This document shows positions 8,640-16,928 of a stretch of 64,000 bases of DNA, piece by piece; the first letter of the stretch is position 1; each line of letters starts with the position of its first letter. The notes below the pieces were generated by a model that was not told the DNA's origin, did no database searches, and worked only from the letters and a program-made list of their open reading frames with translations. Where the stretch lies: positions 744,001 to 808,000 of the forward strand of contig OZ251497.1 of the NCBI GenBank assembly GCA_965242735.1, given 5' to 3'. The DNA is from G958295645 sp965242735. GTDB taxonomy: Bacteria > Gemmatimonadota > Gemmatimonadetes > Longimicrobiales > Gaopeijiaceae. The position numbers and the translations under genes were made by a program.

Positions 8640-10817
8640 TCACAGCCGTCGCAGCCTCTTGGGAACGCGCCTGCGTTCCGCCAGTCTCCGCTGAACGTCG
8701 CCGGCAACTTCTTTGACCTCCCGGGCCACCCGCGGCGCCTCGCCGCCCTCCAGCTCCAGGGCGACCACCAAGGGAAGCAGCAGCCGATCCGCTCCGGATT
8801 CCCGAATCAGCGCCGCCATGCGAAGCGGTTCGAGAAACAGGCTGATGTTGATCAGCCCGTCCACCGTGCCAGCCTCCAGCTTGTCCATGTCCGCCAACGT
8901 CTTCAGCGCGGCGGCCAGATCCCGTTCGCCGCCGGGGATGTCGCCTGATGCCAATCGGGCGAACGCCCGCATCTCGTGGGCGCGCTGCAACAGCGCCGCG
9001 TCGGCGGATGTGGCCTTCTCCATCGTCGCTGTCGCTGCCTTGGTTGCTTCCGCGTATGCCTCCGCCTGCTCTTTCTCCCGTTCCATGCCGCCCAACGCCG
9101 CGGCCTTTTCGAGCAGGCCGTCGCACAGCGTCACACAATGGAATGCCGAGAGCTCTTGGCCCTCCATTCGTTCCCCCATCGTCTCGTACTGCACAATCGC
9201 CTCCGACCACCGATCTCGGTCCAGCAACGCGTCCCCATAGACCCAACTGATCAATGCAGCGTTCTTCGGATGAGCCGCCGACCAGTACGGCAGTCGTTCC
9301 ACAGCCGCTTCGATTGCCGTCATCGCTTCGTCAGCGCGCCCAAGCATTTCAAGCAGTGCGGATTTGCATCCGACCGTCGCACTGTATAGCCAGTGCAGCG
9401 GAGGTCCCGCGTCCATGTCGATCTCTGCCAACCGATCACATGCGCCGTCGACAATCTCAAAGGCTTCGTCGAATTGGTCGTTCGCAATCATCTCATGTGC
9501 CTTGAGGAGAAGCTGAGAATACTTCTCGAACATGTCGCCTTCTTGTTCCATCCCAAGAATATGTCCTGTCTTTATTACGATTTTCTCCATGAACGAATTT
9601 GCTTGACCGCTCATGTCGTTCATTTGGCTCAACGCATCCCACACGATCTTCTTCAGTGTCGACTTCGAATAGCATGCCATCATGAATGCCACCAAACCAT
9701 CGACAAGATTGTCGGGATCGTTCTTGGTGCGTATCAAGTAGTAGATATTGTACATCCGCTCTGCGAGGCAATATTGCTTGCGCCGAGCCGTCCCTCCGGC
9801 ATGAGCGATCACGCCTCTTTTTTGGAGTCGCCTGATTTGGGCGCTGCAGGTGTTCACGTTCAATCGTGCTCGTTCGGCGACCTCTCGGGCCGTGGAAGGA
9901 TGCCACAATGCCGCAAGAGCGAGGTAGACGCGGCGCTCTTGATGTGGCAGCGCTTCCAAATGATTCTTGAAGTATCCTGTGTGTTCATCTACCAGCGTCA
10001 GGAGGCGCGTTGTCAAGTCTCTAACGGAAAGATCCGCTCCGAGCCCCGCCACGATCGCCAACAATCGAGGATTCCCTCCGGTGAGAATCTGCAATGAGCG
10101 AATCATGCCTGGCTCGGCTGATCGGCCCGACACCGACGCCCAAAGAGCCGCGCTCTCTTTCTGGTCGAGCGGGTGTAGCGTCACATCTCGGAACAAATCG
10201 TACAGCGCTCTGTCTGGTCGGTCGATTTCGCCAAATCTGCTGACGGCGCTGCCCATCAGCAGGATACGCGGCTCCGTTTGCAGCGTCTTGCGAAGACGCC
10301 ATCCTGCGTGCGGATCCGCCGTCTCCAAAAACATCATGTCCAAGTTTTCGACGATCAGCGCTAGCTTCTTGCGCTCCTGCCTCGAAAAATCCAATAGCGT
10401 GCTCAGGCAACGTTCGCCGAGACGTCGGTCGTCCTGCTCTCGGCGGAGTTCTTCCAGCGTGAGTCGCAAGGAGACATCGCCGTCGCTGTCGGGTACCTGC
10501 AGAGCCAGCCGCGACAACGCCTCTAGCCAAAACTCACCGCACGTGCTCACTTCGTAACTCTCTTCCGCGAAGACGACTGGAAAGAAACGAGCGGACAGAT
10601 CGCAATCCGACGAAATTTCGACGGCGATTCGTCGAAGCAGCGTGGTCTTGCCGCTGCCGCGTGGCCCGATAACAATCGTGTGCTGATTGGACGCGTCGGC
10701 ATTCTGGCGCAGCGTTTCGACGAGAGAATCGAATTCGTTTGTTCGAACGCAAAACATCGTCTTGAGTTCTGGTCCGTCGAAGAATCCAGGATTGTACTTC
10801 CAGCGTGCGGCGGTCAT
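8640..10817 (-). CDS. STAND-like ATPase with winged helix and helical repeats
   Basis: The start is fixed by a 4-base ATGA overlap with the stop of the upstream ATPase gene, giving 725 residues. The N-terminal AAA/STAND-type domain has Walker A GPRGSGKTT near residue 50, a Walker B-like LALIVENLDMMF, and ILLMGSAVSRF as a sensor-like strand. A winged-helix segment follows (STAREVAERARLNVNTCSAQ, then the wing KRGVIAHAGG). The C-terminal half is alpha-helical and TPR-like. This architecture fits signal-sensing ATPases used in regulation or phage defence: the repeats sense, the ATPase switches. GC falls in the middle of the gene, supporting horizontal origin. It converges with the helicase gene, ending 53 bases from it. 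Confidence 0.75.
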   Translation of the reverse strand: MTAARWKYNPGFFDGPELKTMFCVRTNEFDSLVETLRQNADASNQHTIVIGPRGSGKTTLLRRIAVEISSDCDLSARFFPVVFAEESYEVSTCGEFWLEALSRLALQVPDSDGDVSLRLTLEELRREQDDRRLGERCLSTLLDFSRQERKKLALIVENLDMMFLETADPHAGWRLRKTLQTEPRILLMGSAVSRFGEIDRPDRALYDLFRDVTLHPLDQKESAALWASVSGRSAEPGMIRSLQILTGGNPRLLAIVAGLGADLSVRDLTTRLLTLVDEHTGYFKNHLEALPHQERRVYLALAALWHPSTAREVAERARLNVNTCSAQIRRLQKRGVIAHAGGTARRKQYCLAERMYNIYYLIRTKNDPDNLVDGLVAFMMACYSKSTLKKIVWDALSQMNDMSGQANSFMEKIVIKTGHILGMEQEGDMFEKYSQLLLKAHEMIANDQFDEAFEIVDGACDRLAEIDMDAGPPLHWLYSATVGCKSALLEMLGRADEAMTAIEAAVERLPYWSAAHPKNAALISWVYGDALLDRDRWSEAIVQYETMGERMEGQELSAFHCVTLCDGLLEKAAALGGMEREKEQAEAYAEATKAATATMEKATSADAALLQRAHEMRAFARLASGDIPGGERDLAAALKTLADMDKLEAGTVDGLINISLFLEPLRMAALIRESGADRLLLPLVVALELEGGEAPRVAREVKEVAGDVQRRLAERRRVPKRLRRL

Positions 10818-12058
10818 TGGCCGCGCTTGGCGATCGGAGTGAAGTGCCGTGCGTAGCGAGCTTTCCACCAAGCTTCGAGAAGGCCGGACTCGTAGCGGTG
10901 GCCGCCATCGCATCGAACCAGGTAGCCGTCGTGCTCGAGCACGTCGAGGATGCCGTTGAAGTCGGACGGAGCGAGATCCAACTGGGCTCCCCGGTCACGG
11001 TACGCCGCGGCAGATTCGGCCGAAAGATGGCCGCCGGCAACAGCCGCCTCCGTAAGGACGTCCAAGGCCCACTGGTATCGGTGGGGACCAAGCACCGTCT
11101 TCAATCGGTCTTGATAGTGCTCGAGCACGACCTGTCCACGAACGCTGCCAAGATCGTCTCGAAACACTTGCTCGACGTCGGCAACGGTGGCCTTCTGCCG
11201 ACCAGCGCGACGAAGGTGCTCATGGAGCTTGTCGAAGAACCACTGGACGTGATGCGGCACGCAAACGCGGAGCAATCGGCACATGCGTTCGCACACGGGG
11301 CTCGAGATGTCTACGTCGTATTCGTTTGCCAACGCGGCCAAGCACTTGACGGCCGTTTCTTGGCTCCACGGCTTGAGTTCCCATGGCTCGAAGACGTTCA
11401 CTTTGTCAATGAGTCCCGTTCCGCGAAGCACTGGATTGAGGCCTATGCTGCCCGACACGATCATCCGGATTTTTTGGTGACGCTGGCTGTTCTTTCGAAG
11501 CCAGCTGAGATACTCGTCGGCCTTCCGTTGGCCGTCCGACGTGCCGGAGTCGCTTTCCTTGAGCAGGCGGTTCACAAAAATTGGCAACTCGTCGATCGCG
11601 AGCACGACCGGCTTGTCGCATGCAGCCAGCGCAGCCAGGACCTCGTCGCCCTTCGCCCGCCAGTTGCCTTCGTTGACGGCGGAGCGAAACTCGGCCCTGA
11701 GGGCGGGAATCTCCAGAGCATCGATTCGGTCGCCTGTCGAGGCGACAACGCCGGCGACTTTTTCTCGGAGTCGACTCCAAGTGCCGCGTAGTTCCTGCGA
11801 CGCCGCGGCGATCTCCGCGACCGTGTCCGCCGAAGACATGGCGTCCTCGACGTCCACGAAGACGGTTTCGAAGCCGCCGGCCTTGCGAAGGCTGCGGAGG
11901 AGTTCGCGGACCAAGCTCGTCTTGCCCATGCGGCGTTGAGCGGTCACGAGGGTGTGGCCGCCGTTCTCGACGCGCTTGGTCAGCGATGCGATCTCGTCTT
12001 CCCGATTGAAGAATTGTTTGCCTTCAACCCAGTTCCCGCCTGCTTTCGTCAGCTTCAT
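10814..12058 (-). CDS. AAA/archaeal-type ATPase, coupled to downstream ATPase
   Basis: The protein of about 414 residues has a P-loop of the archaeal ATPase type: GKQFFNREDEIASL precedes VTAQRRMGKTSLVREL, where the P-loop is A-Q-R-R-M-G-K-T rather than the textbook GxxxxGKT. Walker B is VVLAIDELP. A C-terminal winged-helix-like part ends the protein. The internal ATG at 12058 is preferred to the one at 12067 because a GGGAG box lies 9 bases before it. The stop overlaps the start of the second ATPase gene (ATGA), so the two proteins are likely made together and may form a complex. A repeated motif upstream could be its operator. Confidence 0.8.
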   Translation of the reverse strand: MKLTKAGGNWVEGKQFFNREDEIASLTKRVENGGHTLVTAQRRMGKTSLVRELLRSLRKAGGFETVFVDVEDAMSSADTVAEIAAASQELRGTWSRLREKVAGVVASTGDRIDALEIPALRAEFRSAVNEGNWRAKGDEVLAALAACDKPVVLAIDELPIFVNRLLKESDSGTSDGQRKADEYLSWLRKNSQRHQKIRMIVSGSIGLNPVLRGTGLIDKVNVFEPWELKPWSQETAVKCLAALANEYDVDISSPVCERMCRLLRVCVPHHVQWFFDKLHEHLRRAGRQKATVADVEQVFRDDLGSVRGQVVLEHYQDRLKTVLGPHRYQWALDVLTEAAVAGGHLSAESAAAYRDRGAQLDLAPSDFNGILDVLEHDGYLVRCDGGHRYESGLLEAWWKARYARHFTPIAKRGQ

Positions 12059-12080
12059 GTTCTGCATCTCCCATCAAAAA

Positions 12081-12120
12081 TGTTGGCAACGAATCTGTTG
12101 GCAACAAAAATGTTGCGAAA
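12081..12120. promoter_or_regulatory. Repeated TGTTGGCAAC motif upstream of ATPase pair
   Basis: TGTTGGCAAC occurs at 12081-12090 and again at 12096-12105, followed by the variant TGTTGCGAAA at 12111. The centres are spaced 15 bases apart. Each GTTG-G-CAAC is a near-palindrome with an odd central base. The array sits 13-53 bases upstream of the first ATPase start codon on the minus strand, exactly where an operator or promoter would lie. A repressor or an autoregulating component is a reasonable guess; the binding factor is unknown. Confidence 0.5.
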
Positions 12121-12235
12121 CGGACGGGAGCTGTCAACCTGCGTCTCGGGAGTGGGGCCGTGGCGTGGGGCAGGACGACCGGGCTGCCGACCGGGCTGCT
12201 AGGAGCCCGTGGGACAACAGCTACGCATTACGGCC

Positions 12236-12241
12236 TCTAGC
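12236..12241. repeat. Target-site duplication, left copy (TCTAGC)
   Basis: TCTAGC directly precedes the left inverted repeat of the insertion sequence and is repeated exactly at 14206-14211 after the right end. A 6-bp duplication fits the IS1634 family. Confidence 0.8.
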
Positions 12242-14205
12242 CGGAAGTTCCGAGGGAATTGGCTGCTTGATGGCTCGCAAGTCGTTGAGCAGCAGGGGGT
12301 TGCGGGATTTTCGGGGCGGCAGGACCTAGCCATGTAACGCCGGAATCAAGCAGTTGATGTGGATGGCTTTCGGTGTTATCTTCATGGTCATGTACATCGA
12401 CCGCGTGCCGAACCGCAAGTCTCCGCCCGCCGTGCTGCTGCGCCGCTCGTACTGGCAAGACGGCAAGGTGCGCAAGGAGACGCTGGCGAACCTGTCGAAG
12501 TGGCCGGACGAGCTGGTCGAGAACTTTCGCATCCTGCTCAAGGGCGGCGTCGCGGTGGAGTCGTTGGGCGGCGCGTTTCGCATTCTGCGCTCGCGCCCGC
12601 ACGGCCACGTGGCCGCCGTCGTGGGCACGGCGCGCAAGCTGGGCTTCGAGCGGCTGCTGGACCGCAAGGCGTCGCGGCATCGTTCGCTGGCGGCGGCGAT
12701 GGCGCTGGCGCGCATTCTCGATCCGGGCTCGAAGCTGGCGACGGCGCGGGGCTTGAGCGGCGAGACGCTGGCGAGCACGCTGGGCGAGGAGCTGGACGTG
12801 CAGGACGCCGGCGCCGACGAGCTGTACGCGGCGATGGACTGGCTGCTGGCGCGGCAGGCGGGGATCGAGCGGCGGCTGGCGCGGCGGCATCTGAAGGACG
12901 GCTCGCTCGTGCTGTGCGACGTGACTTCGACGTACTTCGAGGGGCGGCATTGCCCGCTGGCGAAGCGCGGCTACTCGTGCGACGGCAAGCGGGGCTCGCT
13001 GCAGATCGTCTTCGCGCTGTTGTGCGCGGCCAACGGCTGTCCGGTGGCGGTCGAGGTGTTCGAGGGCAGCACGGCGGACCCGGGCACGCTGGGCGGCCAG
13101 CTGAAGAAGCTGTGCGCGCGCTTCGGGCTGTCGAAGGTCGTCGTGGTGGGCGACCGGGGCCTGCTGACGAGCGCGCGCATTCGCGAGGAGGTCAAGCCTG
13201 CGGGGCTGGACTGGCTCACGGCGCTGCGGGCGCCGGAGCTGAAGAAGCTGGCGGCCGAGGGCTGTCTTCAGCCGTCGTTGTTCGACGAGCGCAACTTGGC
13301 CGAGCTCGAAGCGCCGGCGCTGTATCCGGGCGAGCGGCTGGTCGTGTGCAGGAACCCGCTGCTGGCCGCCGAGCGGGCGCGCAAGCGCGCGGCGCTGCTG
13401 GCGGCGACGGAGGCGAAGCTCGCGCAGGTCGCCGAAGCGGTGCGCCGCGAGCGGCGGCCGCTGCGGGGCGAAGCGCGGATCGCCGTGCGCGCCGACCGCG
13501 CGCTGCGCTCGCACAAGGTGGGCAAGCACTTCGCCATGCGCATGACGGACACGTCTTTCTCGTACGCGCGCGACGAGGCCTGCATCGCCCGCGAGGCGGC
13601 GCTCGACGGCCTGTACGTGCTGCGCACCAGCGTGGCGAAGCCGGACCTCGGCGCCGCAGACGCCGTGCGCGCCTACAAGAGCCTGAGCCGGATCGAACGC
13701 GCGTTTCGCAGCTTCAAGACCGTCGACCTCAAGGTGCGGCCCGTCCACCACCGGCTGGCCGGCCGCGTGCGCGCCCACGTCTTCCTGTGCATGCTCGCCT
13801 ACTACGTCGAATGGCACATGCGCCGCGCGCTCGCCCCCATGCTCTTCGACGACCACGACGCGCAAGCGGCCGCCGCCGCGCGCGCCTCGCCCGTCGCGCC
13901 CGCCCGAGCGTCGCCCGCCGCCCGCGCCAAGGCGCGCGGCCGCAAGCGCACGCCCGACGGCCTGCCCGTCCACAGCTTCCGCACGCTGCTCGCCGACCTG
14001 GCCACGCTTGCGCGCAACCGCGTCCAGCCTCCCGGCGCCGCTCCGGCCGACATCCTCACCCAGGCCACCCCCGTCCAGGAACGCGCCCTCCGGCTCCTCG
14101 GCGTCAAGCCCTGAACAACCCGCCTGCCCAGAAGCCGACACATCCCATGACCCCTATCTCCAAGCCACACAACCACTTGCGACGACACACCGCCCAGAAC
14201 TTCCG
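12242..14205 (+). mobile_element. IS1634-like insertion sequence, intact (1964 bp)
   Basis: The element is bounded by terminal inverted repeats: the left end reads CGGAAGTTCCGAGGG and the right end, read inward, CGGAAGTTCTGGGCG, with the outer nine bases identical and 12 of 15 matching. A perfect 6-bp direct duplication (TCTAGC) flanks both ends. It carries one transposase gene with no visible break. Ends, duplication and open frame together indicate a complete element and a fairly recent insertion, between the ATPase operon and the phosphoribosyltransferase gene. Confidence 0.85.
12390..14114 (+). CDS. IS1634 family transposase (IS4-like DDE)
   Basis: The protein of about 574 residues begins MYIDRVPNRKSPPAVLLRRSYW, the N-terminal pattern of IS1634-type transposases. 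DDE-type core segments can be seen: LVLCDVTSTYFEG (first Asp), VVVVGDRGLLT (second Asp) and YKSLSRIERAFRSFKTVDL, whose Glu is the third acidic residue of the YREK-like motif. The C terminus is Ala/Arg-rich. The start codon was chosen by family similarity; two in-frame ATGs upstream are possible. The frame is unbroken, so the product may be active. Confidence 0.85.
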   Translation: MYIDRVPNRKSPPAVLLRRSYWQDGKVRKETLANLSKWPDELVENFRILLKGGVAVESLGGAFRILRSRPHGHVAAVVGTARKLGFERLLDRKASRHRSLAAAMALARILDPGSKLATARGLSGETLASTLGEELDVQDAGADELYAAMDWLLARQAGIERRLARRHLKDGSLVLCDVTSTYFEGRHCPLAKRGYSCDGKRGSLQIVFALLCAANGCPVAVEVFEGSTADPGTLGGQLKKLCARFGLSKVVVVGDRGLLTSARIREEVKPAGLDWLTALRAPELKKLAAEGCLQPSLFDERNLAELEAPALYPGERLVVCRNPLLAAERARKRAALLAATEAKLAQVAEAVRRERRPLRGEARIAVRADRALRSHKVGKHFAMRMTDTSFSYARDEACIAREAALDGLYVLRTSVAKPDLGAADAVRAYKSLSRIERAFRSFKTVDLKVRPVHHRLAGRVRAHVFLCMLAYYVEWHMRRALAPMLFDDHDAQAAAAARASPVAPARASPAARAKARGRKRTPDGLPVHSFRTLLADLATLARNRVQPPGAAPADILTQATPVQERALRLLGVKP

Positions 14206-14211
14206 TCTAGC
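14206..14211. repeat. Target-site duplication, right copy (TCTAGC)
   Basis: TCTAGC follows the right end of the insertion sequence and matches the left copy at 12236-12241 exactly. Confidence 0.8.
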
Positions 14212-14324
14212 ACTGGCCCGGACTCCAAGGCCGCTGTCGGCTCGCCTGATCGCCGGGCCGCGAGGCCGCCTCGACTCGCCTGAACGCCGGGGGCCGCCGA
14301 AGGCCGCCCGCCGCCGCCGCCCTC

Positions 14325-14843
14325 CTACCCGTCCAGCTCCTGGTAGCGCGGGTTGACGACCAGCGTTCCGTCTTGGAAGACCTTGCGGTTCCAGGGATAG
14401 ACGAGCTTGGCGGAGGTGGTGAGGGCGAAGAAGCCGGGCTGGTGGCCGCCGGGGCGGACGAAGTTGGTGGCGGTGCGGACTTCCGCGGGACCGACGTCGC
14501 GCACGGCGGCCAGCGCGAGGCGCAGGGTGTCGCCGGAGGTGGTGATCTCGTCCACGATCAGGACGCGCTTGCCGCGGGCTTCGGGCGGGGCGGCCGAGAG
14601 GACGGCGGGGCGCTGGCGAACGATCTCGGCGCCCTCGCGGCGCGTGATCTTGAGGGAGTGGAAGTCCCGTTGGAGGATGGACGCCACGACGGCGCCGGGG
14701 ATGACGCCCGCCTTGGCGATGCCGACGACGACTTCCGGGTCGTACTCCCGCGCGACCTTGAGCGCGAGCGCCCGGCAGAGCTCGCCGAACATCTCCCAGG
14801 AGAGGTCGAAGACTTCGGTCGGTTTGGTTTGCGTGGCCAACAT
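14325..14843 (-). CDS. Phosphoribosyltransferase (purine salvage type)
   Basis: The 172-residue protein has the type I phosphoribosyltransferase signature VLIVDEITTSGDTL, whose two acidic residues and following loop bind the PRPP ribose and pyrophosphate. The N-terminal strand VVVGIAKAGVIPGAVVA is the pyrophosphate loop region. Size and layout match xanthine/hypoxanthine phosphoribosyltransferases, which make nucleotides from free purine bases in the cytoplasm; the exact base cannot be read. The start is supported by a purine-rich AGGGAGAAGG immediately upstream. It is divergent from a small unknown gene. Confidence 0.85.
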   Translation of the reverse strand: MLATQTKPTEVFDLSWEMFGELCRALALKVAREYDPEVVVGIAKAGVIPGAVVASILQRDFHSLKITRREGAEIVRQRPAVLSAAPPEARGKRVLIVDEITTSGDTLRLALAAVRDVGPAEVRTATNFVRPGGHQPGFFALTTSAKLVYPWNRKVFQDGTLVVNPRYQELDG

Positions 14844-14933
14844 TGCCTTCTCCCTTTCGAAGTCCGAAACTGTACCGGCTCCCCTCCTGCCCCGCCGCTC
14901 GCCGGCCCGCCGCCACGGAGCGCTTCTACCGCG

Positions 14934-15380
14934 ATGGACCCCGACCTCAAGAAAGCGGCCGACGCCCGCTTCGACGAAGCCCGCGCCGAGACGGGCGCCC
15001 GCGATCCCCGCGACTACTACCGCCAGCGCCTCAAGGAGCTGAGGAGCGCGAACCCGAACAAGTACGCCGAAGCGGTCCAATACTACGAAGACCAGCTCGT
15101 TCCGTCCATTGCCGAGGGCGGGGCCGATCCCCTCCGCGCATGGACGGACTTCGGCGCGCGCTTGGCCGGCTTGGCCGCGCCGGGCCAGGCGTGGGCCGTC
15201 GACGGAACGGGCGGGCGGCGCCCTCACGAACCGCCGGTCGACCTGGCCGACGTCGTCCTTCACGTGCCGACGGGACGGGAGCGCGTGTTCGTCGTGTGGC
15301 TGCCGCCGGCTTTGACGCCCGCCCAGCAGGCGACCGTGGACTGGCTGGTTGCCGGACGGCGCGCGCTTCGGGAGGCCTGA
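14934..15380 (+). CDS. Small hypothetical protein
   Basis: The 148-residue product is not one I recognise. It is charged and soluble-looking with no signal peptide. An N-terminal helical part (DARDYYRQRLKELR-like, with NPNKYAEAVQYYED) is followed by a C-terminal beta segment (ADVVLHVPTGRERVFVVWLPPALTPAQQ). Codon positions follow the high-GC pattern of neighbouring real genes. It is transcribed divergently from the phosphoribosyltransferase gene, 90 bases away. Confidence 0.6.
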   Translation: MDPDLKKAADARFDEARAETGARDPRDYYRQRLKELRSANPNKYAEAVQYYEDQLVPSIAEGGADPLRAWTDFGARLAGLAAPGQAWAVDGTGGRRPHEPPVDLADVVLHVPTGRERVFVVWLPPALTPAQQATVDWLVAGRRALREA

Positions 15381-15524
15381 CCGCGGACCGCGGCCGGGAT
15401 CGGCACGGGCGGCGGCGAGACCGACGGTGCGGGCGGCACGCTTGCGCCGGATCCGCCCAGCGCCGTAGCGTGGACTGCATGTGTCGGCCAGGGCTCGAGC
15501 GGCGGAAGCGCGGGACGCCTTCCA

Positions 15525-16928
15525 GTGGCTAGGGCTGGGCGAAGAAGAAGATGGTTCTGGCCGCTGGTCTTGCGGCTGGTCTTGCTTCTGGGGGCGTTCG
15601 GGGGCGGATTGTACGTGGCGGGGGCCGAGGTCGCGCCTTGGCGGCAGGTCTCCTGGGCGGCGCAGAAGGCGCGCGACTTGGTGCGGGCTCGGACGGTCGA
15701 GAAGCCCCTGTTGCAGCCGTGGGAGGCGACGGGCTTGCGTTCGTCCGCTCTCGAACGGCGCAGGGTGGCGATTGCGGAGGGAGACGGACTGGCGGCGCCG
15801 GCGATGGCGACCGGAGGCACGGGGCAGTTTCGGGAGCATTGCCCCGGGGTGCGCGGTTGCCTGGCGGTCGAGTACTCGGCGGCGGGCGAGGTCGCGCGCG
15901 CTTGGCCGTTTCGGCCGCCGCCGGCGGGGGGAGCGTTGGCGCCGGCCCGCGTCCAAGGCACGTTCGGCGTCGGCGGGGACGACGTCATCGACGTGGCCGG
16001 CGTCGCCCGGTATCCCAACGGCGACCTGCTGGTCGTCTATCGCTATTTGGACTTTCATTCTCCCGAAAACGCAGGCTTGGCGCGCGTGGGAGGCTCGGGG
16101 CGGATCCTGTGGCATCGCAGGGACCACAGCCGGGGCGAGCCCTACGTCGCGGCCGGCGACACGGCGTTCGTGCTGGGGAAGCAGCGGATGGAAGACGCCG
16201 CGCCGGTGCCGGGGGTTCGAGGCTGGTCGTGCGAGAGCGGCGAGGCGGTGCGCGACGTCGTCAACGTCTTGGACGGCGACGGGCGGTTGATTGAGCAAGT
16301 GTCCTTGCTGGGCGTGCTTCTGGAATCGCCGTGGGCGCCGGAACTGCAACGCGCGGATCCGTGCAGCCCCGTTCACGCGAGCTCCGTGTCGCTGGTGGGC
16401 GAGGACGTTTCCGGGTTGGAAGACGTGCGGCCCGGCGATGTCGTCTTGTCTCTTCGCAACCTGAACGCGATCGCGATTCTCGACCGGGCGACGTACCAGA
16501 TGAAGCGGTTCGCGCGCGGCACGTTTCAGGGGCCCTACAGCGCCAAGCACTGGAGAGGCACGGAGTTCGTCCTGTTCGACGGCGGCGGAGGCCGGGTGCG
16601 CAGGGACGGCGCCCTGGACTTCCACTCCCGCGTGCTGCGGATCGACGTCGAGAGCGGCCGAGAGACGGTCGTCTTCCCGAAGGATCCGCAACGGTTTGGC
16701 TGGCGGGCGCAGGGCGGCGGACGCCTATCGATCGGGCCGGACAAGACGACGTTGATCGCGTCCTTCGACGGCGTGGGGCGGGCAGTGGAAGTGCGCATCG
16801 AGGACGGCGCGGCGCTCGCCCAGTTCGACCATCTGCACGACTTGGCGGGGCTCGCTTCCGCTGGCCCGTTGGCCGGAGTCGTCAGATTCCCGAACCCCGG
16901 GATGTTCTACGCTACCGAGGCGCGCTAG
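15525..16928 (+). CDS. Membrane-anchored arylsulfotransferase-like propeller protein
   Basis: The 467-residue protein starts with an Arg-rich stretch and one hydrophobic segment (residues about 10-33), so it is probably anchored in the inner membrane facing outward. The body resembles the ASST (arylsulfotransferase) propeller family: ARYPNGDLLVVYR, SPVHASSVSLV, GDVVLSLRNLNAIAILDRAT and EFVLFDGGGG correspond to the conserved blade motifs, including the His before the blade and the aspartate of the fVLFD motif. ASST moves sulfate between phenols using an active-site His; whether the His here is equivalent is unproven, so a binding protein is also possible. The start is a GTG. Its end overlaps the convergent purK end by 4 bases. 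Confidence 0.6.
   Translation: MARAGRRRRWFWPLVLRLVLLLGAFGGGLYVAGAEVAPWRQVSWAAQKARDLVRARTVEKPLLQPWEATGLRSSALERRRVAIAEGDGLAAPAMATGGTGQFREHCPGVRGCLAVEYSAAGEVARAWPFRPPPAGGALAPARVQGTFGVGGDDVIDVAGVARYPNGDLLVVYRYLDFHSPENAGLARVGGSGRILWHRRDHSRGEPYVAAGDTAFVLGKQRMEDAAPVPGVRGWSCESGEAVRDVVNVLDGDGRLIEQVSLLGVLLESPWAPELQRADPCSPVHASSVSLVGEDVSGLEDVRPGDVVLSLRNLNAIAILDRATYQMKRFARGTFQGPYSAKHWRGTEFVLFDGGGGRVRRDGALDFHSRVLRIDVESGRETVVFPKDPQRFGWRAQGGGRLSIGPDKTTLIASFDGVGRAVEVRIEDGAALAQFDHLHDLAGLASAGPLAGVVRFPNPGMFYATEAR

Noticed and set aside
12237..14141. Minus-strand 634-codon frame over the IS
   Set aside because: It runs antisense to a convincing transposase and crosses both ends of the element.
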